Positions 58,578 to 64,000 of a stretch of 64,000 nucleotides of DNA are shown piece by piece. Below the pieces are notes generated by a model. That model was not told the origin of the DNA. It did not search any database and was given only the letters and a program-made list of their open reading frames with translations. The position numbers and the translations under genes are program-made. Positions within the stretch are counted from its first letter, which is position 1, and each line of letters starts with the position of its first letter. The stretch is from Cellulomonas denverensis (GTDB lineage: Bacteria > Actinomycetota > Actinomycetes > Actinomycetales > Cellulomonadaceae): the NCBI RefSeq assembly GCF_012396125.1, contig NZ_JAAXOX010000001.1, positions 62,001-126,000 on the forward strand. The letters are read 5' to 3'.

Positions 58578-60140
58578 TCAGGCGAACGAGCGGATCGACG
58601 CCAGCAGCTCCGGGGCCCGCCGGTCGTACAGCCGGCCGCCGACCCGCACGCCCACGATCAGCGCCGCCGCGCCGGTGCCGAGGCCGACCACCGGGGTCAG
58701 CACCTGGAACAGCGGGTGCCCGGTGACGATCGCGGCGATGCCCAGGGCGATCGTCGGCGAGCAGACGGCGAGCAGCAGCAGCATGCCCAGCGACTGGGTG
58801 AGCGTCACCGCGAGCGAGGAGCCCTGCGGGGTGGAGAACGGGTTGTCCCCGGGTTTGGGCACCGGGAACACGACCCGGGCGGAGTAGATCGAGGACGCCC
58901 CGACGCCGACCGCCAGCACCCCCAGCGACATACCGAGCACCGGGGCGGCGTCCGCCCAGCGGCCGGAGACGCCGAGCACGAGCAGGTCGATGGCCAGCAC
59001 CACCACGCCGCCGACGATCATCCCGGCCAGGGCACGTCCGGCCCGGTCCACCCGGCCGTCCACCGGCGCGGCGACATGGGTCCAGAACGCGGTGTCGTCG
59101 TAGGAGATGTCCGCGGACTGCGACCAGCCCATGATGAACGCCACCATGGCGCCGGCGCCGAGCAGCGGGCCGCTGCTGCCCAGGAACCACAGCAACAGGA
59201 CGGTCACCGGCACCACGGCCACCGCGGCGGCGTACCGAGGGTCACGCAGCCAATAGGTGAGGCTGCGCGCGGCCACCGCACCCGTCGGGGTCGCCGGGAA
59301 CCGGTCGAAGAAGCCCAGGCCCACACTGCGCGCCACCCGGCCGGTGCCGCCGGGCGAACGCACCAGGGCCGCCGACAGCGCCCGGTCCCAGACGCCGACC
59401 AGGACCACGAGCGTCGCCCCGCAGACCGCCAGCTTGCCGAGGGCGGCGAGCCAGGCACCGGCCTGGACGTCGGCACCCAGCGCCCACGGTGCCCCGAGCG
59501 GGGTCCAGCCGGCGACGATCCCGATCTCGGGCAGTGCACCGGCGACCGTCTGCAGTCCGGCGGTCGCGCCGAGCAGGATCGGGCCGAGCAGGAGCAGCGG
59601 GACGATCGCCAGCGCGGCGGCGACCTCGCGGAACCGGCGCCCGCCGACCAGCGGCGCCAGCATCGTGGTCAGTGCCCGGGAGCCGATCACGCAGATCGCC
59701 ACCCCCAGTGCGCCGCCCAGCACACCGGCGACCAGCGCAACGGGATACCGCCACCAGGCCAGCGCCGACGCGGCGCCGAGCACCACGGTCGCGGCGCCGG
59801 GCACACCGACCAGGCCGGCGAGCGACAGTCCGGTCAGCAGGTGCCGGCGACGCAGGGCGAACACCACGAACCGCTCGGGATCGAGGGTGCTGTCCACCCC
59901 GAAGGCGACCAGCGGCAGCAGCCACCAGCCCGCGACCAGCAGCACCCCGCCGAGCACCACCACCGAGCGGGTCAGCTCCGGGTCGTCGTGCACACCGAGC
60001 GCGATCAGCCCCACCACCGCGAGCGCCAGCAGGAACAGCGCGTAGAGCACGGACAGCAGGAACGCGACCAGCTTCCAGCCGCTGCGCGTCAGGCCGTTCC
60101 GCAGCAGGGTCAGCTTCAGTCGGACGAGGTGCGCAACCAC
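58578..60140 (-). CDS. ABC exporter membrane subunit
   Basis: 520 residues with about twelve hydrophobic segments in two halves, encoded directly downstream of and overlapping (25 bases) the ATPase gene. Its layout matches ABC-2-type permeases of the actinobacterial kind. GTG 60140 is the only credible start, since the upstream frame is inside the ATPase gene. The substrate is unknown. It faces the polymerase-like gene, with 28 bases and a weak bulged hairpin between the stops. Confidence 0.82.
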   Translation of the reverse strand: MVAHLVRLKLTLLRNGLTRSGWKLVAFLLSVLYALFLLALAVVGLIALGVHDDPELTRSVVVLGGVLLVAGWWLLPLVAFGVDSTLDPERFVVFALRRRHLLTGLSLAGLVGVPGAATVVLGAASALAWWRYPVALVAGVLGGALGVAICVIGSRALTTMLAPLVGGRRFREVAAALAIVPLLLLGPILLGATAGLQTVAGALPEIGIVAGWTPLGAPWALGADVQAGAWLAALGKLAVCGATLVVLVGVWDRALSAALVRSPGGTGRVARSVGLGFFDRFPATPTGAVAARSLTYWLRDPRYAAAVAVVPVTVLLLWFLGSSGPLLGAGAMVAFIMGWSQSADISYDDTAFWTHVAAPVDGRVDRAGRALAGMIVGGVVVLAIDLLVLGVSGRWADAAPVLGMSLGVLAVGVGASSIYSARVVFPVPKPGDNPFSTPQGSSLAVTLTQSLGMLLLLAVCSPTIALGIAAIVTGHPLFQVLTPVVGLGTGAAALIVGVRVGGRLYDRRAPELLASIRSFA

Positions 60141-60883
60141 GTCAGGGCCCCCTCCGTGCGGCGGCCGCCGACCAGCTCGACGAACCGGTCCTCGAGCGAG
60201 GCGTCGCCGCGCACCTGGTCGACGGTGCCCTGCGCGAGGACGTGGCCCGCGGCGATCACCGCGACGCGGTCGCACATCCGCTGCACCAGGTCCATCACGT
60301 GCGAGGAGACGACCACGGTGCCGCCGCCCGCCGCATAGGCCGCGAGGATGTCCCGGATGTTCGCGGCGGACACCGGGTCGACCGCCTCGAAAGGCTCGTC
60401 CAGCACCAGCACCCGCGGGGCGTGCACCAGGGCGCAGGCCAGGCCGATCTTCTTGGTCATCCCCGCCGAATAGTCGACCACCAGGGTGTCCGCGTCGGCG
60501 GTGAGGTCGAAGGTGCGCAGCAGGTCGGCGGTGCGATCGCGCACGGTGTCCCGGTCCAGGCCGCGCAGCAGCCCCGCGTAGGTGATCAGCTGTGCGCCGG
60601 TGAGCCGGTCGAACAGCCGCACGCCGTCGGGCAGCACGCCGATCCCGGCCTTGACCACCGGCGGGTCCGCCCACAGGTCCTGCCCGCGCACCAGCACCCG
60701 CCCGGCATCCGGCCGCAGCAGGCCGGTCGCCATCGACAGGGTGGTGGTCTTGCCGGCGCCGTTCGGTCCGACCAGGCCGTAGAACGAGCCGGCGGGGACC
60801 GCCAGGTCGATGCCCGCCACGGCGGTCTTCGCGCCGAAGGTCTTCCACAGTCCCTGGAGGGACAGCGCGGGCTCCGGCTCCAT
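60116..60883 (-). CDS. ABC exporter ATP-binding protein
   Basis: 255 residues, a single ABC domain. Walker A is GPNGAGKTTT, the signature is the variant YSAGMTKK, Walker B is VLVLDEPFEAVD and the switch His is in SSHVMD. It belongs to the CcmA-like ABC-2 exporter group. ATG 60883 follows a TATGCT box by 6 bases, so leaderless transcription is predicted. It overlaps its permease partner by 25 bases. Confidence 0.92.
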   Translation of the reverse strand: MEPEPALSLQGLWKTFGAKTAVAGIDLAVPAGSFYGLVGPNGAGKTTTLSMATGLLRPDAGRVLVRGQDLWADPPVVKAGIGVLPDGVRLFDRLTGAQLITYAGLLRGLDRDTVRDRTADLLRTFDLTADADTLVVDYSAGMTKKIGLACALVHAPRVLVLDEPFEAVDPVSAANIRDILAAYAAGGGTVVVSSHVMDLVQRMCDRVAVIAAGHVLAQGTVDQVRGDASLEDRFVELVGGRRTEGALTWLRTSSD

Positions 60884-60889
60884 CGGCCC

Positions 60890-60895
60890 AGCATA
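60890..60895 (-). promoter_or_regulatory. -10 box of the ABC exporter operon (leaderless)
   Basis: TATGCT on the minus strand, 6 bases before ATG 60883. Confidence 0.5.
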
Positions 60896-60934
60896 GGGGC
60901 GGGCGTGTCGGTGGCGACTGGCAATCTTCCGGTC

Positions 60935-62218
60935 ATGGACACCGGACTCGTGCTCGCACTCGCCGGGGCGCTCCTCGTGGGGCTCGCCCTCGGCTGGCTC
61001 CTGGCCGCCGGACGCTCCGCCGCGCGGCTGCGCCGGGCCGAGGTGGAGGCCGCCCGGTGGCGCGCGGTGGCGGAGACCGCGCGGCCGGACGACGGCGAGC
61101 GATTCCGGGCACTGGCCGCCGACGCGCTGAACCAGAGCTCGGAGCAGTTCCTGGCCCTGGCGCACCAGTCGCTGGCCGCCCGGCACCAGGAGCAGTCCGG
61201 GGAACTGGCACAACGGGAGCAGGCGGTCCGGGCGATGGTGGACCCGATGGCCCGGACGCTGGACGCGGTGCGCGCGGAGCTGCGGGCGGCCGAGCAGGCG
61301 CGGGCCGAGGGCAGCGCGGCGATCGGGGAGCAGGTCCGGCTGATGCGGATCGAGGCCACCGAGCTGCGCGAGCAGACCACCCGGCTGGCCACCTCGCTGC
61401 GTGCCTCACAGGTGCGCGGGCGCTGGGGCGAGGTGCAGCTGCGGCGGGTGGTGGAGGCCGCGGGGATGCTGCCGCACGTCGACTTCGTCGAGCAGGAGCA
61501 GGTGCGGACCGACGACGGCGCGCTGCGACCGGACCTGGTGGTGCACCTGGCCGGTGGCAAGCGGATCGTGGTGGACGCGAAGGTGGCGTTCCTCGGCTTC
61601 CTGGAGGCGGTGGAGGCGACCGACCCGGCCGAGCGCGACCGGCGGATGGCCGCCCATGCGACCCAGCTGCGGCGGCACATCGACCAGCTGGCGGCCAAGC
61701 GGTACTGGGACCAGTTCGGGCCGGCACCGGAGTTCGTGGTGATGTTCGTGCCGGCTGAGGCGTTCCTGCACGCGGCGCTGGACCAGGACCCGGGGATCGT
61801 GGAGCGGGCCTTCGAGCAGGGTGTGGTGATCGCGACGCCGATGACGCTGCTCGCCCTGCTCCGGACGGTGGCCTACGCCTGGAAGCAGGACGCGCTGGCG
61901 GACAACGCGCAGGCGGTGCTGGATCTGGGCAAGGAGCTGCACGGGCGGATCGCGACCTTCGGCGGGCACCTGGGCAAGGTCGGCCGGAGCCTGGACGCGG
62001 CGGCGACCGCCTACAACCAGGCGGTGGCCTCGCTGGAATCCCGGGTGCTGGTGAGCGCCCGGCGGTTCAGCGATCTGCGGGTGGTGGACCACGGCCTGGA
62101 CACCCCACCGAGCGTGGACCGGCGGCTGTCGGTGGTGTCGGCACCGGAGCTGGTCGCCGGGGAACAGGTAGGGCAACTGGAGACCACGCCTGGCCCGGAC
62201 GAGGCACTGGGCCGCTGA
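60935..62218 (+). CDS. rmuC: RmuC-family DNA recombination protein
   Basis: 427 residues. An N-terminal membrane helix (about 3-25) is followed by a coiled-coil region (~35-150) and the RmuC nuclease-like domain, with RGRWGEVQLRRVVEAAGM, DLVVHLAGGKRIVVDAKVAF and VIATPMTLLALLRTVAYAWK. RmuC limits inverted-repeat rearrangement in E. coli; the DAK motif is PD-(D/E)XK-like. It is divergent from the ABC exporter. A weak extended -10 (TGG-CAATCT) lies 7 bases before the ATG. It is close to xseA, another DNA-repair gene. Confidence 0.93.
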   Translation: MDTGLVLALAGALLVGLALGWLLAAGRSAARLRRAEVEAARWRAVAETARPDDGERFRALAADALNQSSEQFLALAHQSLAARHQEQSGELAQREQAVRAMVDPMARTLDAVRAELRAAEQARAEGSAAIGEQVRLMRIEATELREQTTRLATSLRASQVRGRWGEVQLRRVVEAAGMLPHVDFVEQEQVRTDDGALRPDLVVHLAGGKRIVVDAKVAFLGFLEAVEATDPAERDRRMAAHATQLRRHIDQLAAKRYWDQFGPAPEFVVMFVPAEAFLHAALDQDPGIVERAFEQGVVIATPMTLLALLRTVAYAWKQDALADNAQAVLDLGKELHGRIATFGGHLGKVGRSLDAAATAYNQAVASLESRVLVSARRFSDLRVVDHGLDTPPSVDRRLSVVSAPELVAGEQVGQLETTPGPDEALGR

Positions 62219-62253
62219 CCGGCGCACGGACCCGGCCGCGGCGCAGCGCTCGC

Positions 62254-62259
62254 TAGGCT
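62254..62259 (+). promoter_or_regulatory. -10 box of the EF-Tu domain-II gene (leaderless)
   Basis: TAGGCT, 8 bases before ATG 62268, within the gap after rmuC. Confidence 0.45.
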
Positions 62260-62267
62260 GCCCGGCC

Positions 62268-62621
62268 ATGGGTCTGTTCAGCCGCCGCACCGTCGACCTC
62301 CAGCCGCAGCAGCCGTTCACCTTCGTGGTGGAGGACCTGTTCACGATCACCGCGGTGGGGCACGTGCTCACCGGGCGGGTGACGTCGGGGGTGATGACCC
62401 GGGGCCAGTCGGCCGAGCTGCGGCTGCCCGGTGGTGCCCGGCCGGTCACGATCCGGCGGATCGAGTCCCGGCGGCGCAAGCAGGAGCAGGTGCTCGCCGG
62501 CGCGGAGGCCGGGGTGGTCCTGGACGGCTTCGGCTCCGACGACGTCCCCACCAAGCCCGGCGGCGACCACCGGGTGATCGACTCCGCGGCGCTGCGCGGG
62601 GTGGAGCTGATCGGGCACTGA
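62268..62621 (+). CDS. Stand-alone EF-Tu domain-II-like protein
   Basis: 117 residues. Almost all of it matches the beta-barrel domain II of translation factors: FVVEDLFTITAVGHVLTGRV, VTSGVMTRGQSAEL, VTIRRIESRRRKQEQVLAGA and AGVVLDG. There is no GTPase domain and the gene is not truncated: it has its own promoter box and neighbours on both sides. Possible roles are RNA or ribosome binding, or a small regulator; unknown. Confidence 0.7.
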   Translation: MGLFSRRTVDLQPQQPFTFVVEDLFTITAVGHVLTGRVTSGVMTRGQSAELRLPGGARPVTIRRIESRRRKQEQVLAGAEAGVVLDGFGSDDVPTKPGGDHRVIDSAALRGVELIGH

Positions 62622-62660
62622 GTGCAGGACCGTGTCGTCCCCGCATGGCAAGGTGAGCGG

Positions 62661-63953
62661 GTGTCCTCCCCCAGCAACGACGCACCCGCCGCGCTGCCGG
62701 CCCGTGCCCTCGACACCACCGCCGAGCAGCCGTGGCCGGTCCGGCTGCTGTCCGCGAAGATCGCCGACTACGTGGCGAAGATGTCCCCGTTGTGGGTCGA
62801 GGGGCAGATCGTCCAGCTCAACCGCCGCCCCGGCGCCGGGATCGCCTTCCTGACCCTGCGCGACACCGATGTGGACATGTCGCTGCCGGTGTCGATGCCC
62901 GCCGGGGTGCTGGCCGCCGCGACCACCCCGCTGACCGAGGGCGCCCACGTGGTGGTGCACGCCAAGCCGACGTTCTGGACCAAGCGCGGCACCCTCCAGC
63001 TCAGCGCGGACGCGGTGCGGGCGGTGGGGGTCGGCGAGCTGCTGGCCCGGATCGAGCACCTCAAGCGGGTGCTGGCCGCCGAGGGCCTGTTCGATGCCGA
63101 GCGCAAGGTCGCCCTGCCGTTCCTGCCCCGGGTGATCGGGCTGGTCTGCGGCCGGGAGTCCAAGGCGGAGCACGACGTGGTGGTGAACGCCCGGGCCCGC
63201 TGGCCGCAGGTGGAGTTCGAGATCCGCGAGGTGGCCGTGCAGGGTGCCAACGCGGTGCCGCAGGTGTCCCGGGCGATCGCCGAGCTGGACGCCGACCCCC
63301 GGGTCGAGGTGATCGTGGTCGCCCGCGGCGGTGGTGCGGTGGAGGATCTGCTGCCGTTCAGCAACGAGGCGCTGGTCCGGGCGGCCGCCGCCTGCCGCAC
63401 CCCGCTGGTGTCGGCGATCGGGCACGAGACCGACAGCCCACTGCTGGACCTGGTCGCCGACTACCGCGCGTCCACCCCCACCGACGCGGCCAAGCGGATC
63501 GTGCCGGACGTTGGCGAGGAGCGGGCCCGGGTCGGTCAGGCCCGCCACCGGATCCGCGCGGCGATCGAGCACCGGATCCGCCGGGAGACCGACGGCCTGG
63601 CCCAGCTCCGGTCCCGTCCGGTGCTGGCCCGGCCGCAGACCATGATCGACGACCGCACCGCCGAGCTGCACCGGATGCGCGACTCCGCCCGCCGCTGCCT
63701 GGACCACTCACTGACCAGCGCGAGCCACCAGGTGACCGCACTGGCCGCCCAGGTCCGGGCGCTGTCCCCCGCCGCCACCCTGGAACGCGGCTACGCCGTG
63801 GTGCAGACCTCGGACGGCACCGTGGTGCGCGACGCCACCTCGGTCGCCGCCAAGGACAGCCTGCGGATCCGGGTGGCCCAGGGCGAACTGATGGCCACCG
63901 TGCTGGCGGTTGCTCCGGCGAAGCGTCGCCCCGCGTCCCCGGAGGTTGGTTAG
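62661..63953 (+). CDS. xseA: Exodeoxyribonuclease VII large subunit
   Basis: 430 residues. The N-terminal OB-fold contains SPLWVEGQIVQLNRRPGAG; the catalytic domain includes RVIGLVCGRESKAEHDV and VEVIVVARGGGAVEDLLPF, then the GHETD motif and the coiled-coil C-terminal region. It degrades single-stranded DNA in both directions as a complex with XseB. GTG 62661 has an AAGGTGA Shine-Dalgarno and the first residues fit; an upstream in-frame GTG at 62622 is less likely. xseB starts immediately after the stop codon. Confidence 0.94.
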   Translation: MSSPSNDAPAALPARALDTTAEQPWPVRLLSAKIADYVAKMSPLWVEGQIVQLNRRPGAGIAFLTLRDTDVDMSLPVSMPAGVLAAATTPLTEGAHVVVHAKPTFWTKRGTLQLSADAVRAVGVGELLARIEHLKRVLAAEGLFDAERKVALPFLPRVIGLVCGRESKAEHDVVVNARARWPQVEFEIREVAVQGANAVPQVSRAIAELDADPRVEVIVVARGGGAVEDLLPFSNEALVRAAAACRTPLVSAIGHETDSPLLDLVADYRASTPTDAAKRIVPDVGEERARVGQARHRIRAAIEHRIRRETDGLAQLRSRPVLARPQTMIDDRTAELHRMRDSARRCLDHSLTSASHQVTALAAQVRALSPAATLERGYAVVQTSDGTVVRDATSVAAKDSLRIRVAQGELMATVLAVAPAKRRPASPEVG

Positions 63954-64000
63954 ATGGACACCGTGAGCGAGCGCACCGACGTGGCAGAGCTGTCCTACGA
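63954..64000 (+). CDS. xseB: Exodeoxyribonuclease VII small subunit (3' end outside window)
   Basis: Only the first 15 codons are in the window; they read MDTVSERTDVAELSY and then continue beyond the edge, consistent with the start of XseB. The ATG directly follows the xseA stop, with GGAGG 8 bases upstream. XseB is the small regulatory subunit that binds XseA. Confidence 0.8.
   Translation, partial: MDTVSERTDVAELSY

Overview
The window is about 64 kb of very high-GC actinobacterial chromosome. Gene content points to the order Micrococcales, perhaps a Cellulomonadaceae- or Promicromonosporaceae-like genus. The support is an MshB-like mycothiol enzyme, a DUF3117 protein, a 7Fe ferredoxin beside a DapC-type aminotransferase, the dapD/dapE pair, and a sigE/anti-sigma/tatB block with an O-methyltransferase read divergently. 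The genus itself is inference. Nearly all of it is dense core metabolism. I found no rRNA, tRNA, CRISPR array, insertion sequence or prophage.

Layout. 1-3.5 kb: a phosphohexomutase, cut at its 5' end by the window edge, convergent with deoC-add. 3.8-10.9 kb: a nucleoside salvage operon on the minus strand (BMP-family lipoprotein, ATPase, two permeases, cytidine deaminase, thymidine phosphorylase). 11-13.4 kb: an M20 amidohydrolase and a mannose-1-phosphate guanylyltransferase. 13.6-17.2 kb: sdhCDAB. 17.2-19.5 kb: a repeat-expanded Ada-AlkA fusion. 19.6-22.2 kb: trpS, a 2H phosphoesterase and a YihY protein. 22.3-25.1 kb: sigE, its anti-sigma factor and tatB, with the O-methyltransferase. 25.1-32.1 kb: pepA, DUF3117, a PIG-V-like protein, a FolP2-type protein, a LOG protein, dapE and dapD. 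32.1-36.2 kb: a secreted protein, gltA, dapC, fdxA. 36.2-43.4 kb: a giant VanW protein, a flavin reductase, an MshB-like deacetylase and typA. 43.5-50.8 kb: a peptide ABC importer. 51-53.9 kb: an MFS exporter and three coupled small enzymes. 53.9-55.9 kb: an accessory island with a RelA/SpoT-fold protein and a putative immunity protein. 55.9-64 kb: ychF, a polymerase-like membrane protein, an ABC exporter, rmuC, an EF-Tu domain-II protein, xseA and the start of xseB.

How genes work together. deoC, add, deoA and cdd take apart imported nucleosides, and the adjacent transporter probably supplies them. sdhCDAB and gltA (TCA cycle) each have a CRP/GlxR-type TGTGN-N6-TCACA site at a similar distance from a predicted promoter. 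dapC, dapD and dapE cover three steps of the succinylase lysine/diaminopimelate route. At least thirteen genes have a TAnnnT -10 box ending 6-8 bases before the start codon, which predicts leaderless mRNAs.

The best candidate for an undescribed system is the pair at 53.9-55.9 kb. A RelA/SpoT-type nucleotidyltransferase with a long unknown C-terminal part is followed 19 bases later by a WapI-like immunity protein. Codon use is less GC-biased there, and a perfect TATAAT box sits over the ychF stop codon. This could be a toxin-immunity or phage-defence module; that reading is a hypothesis.
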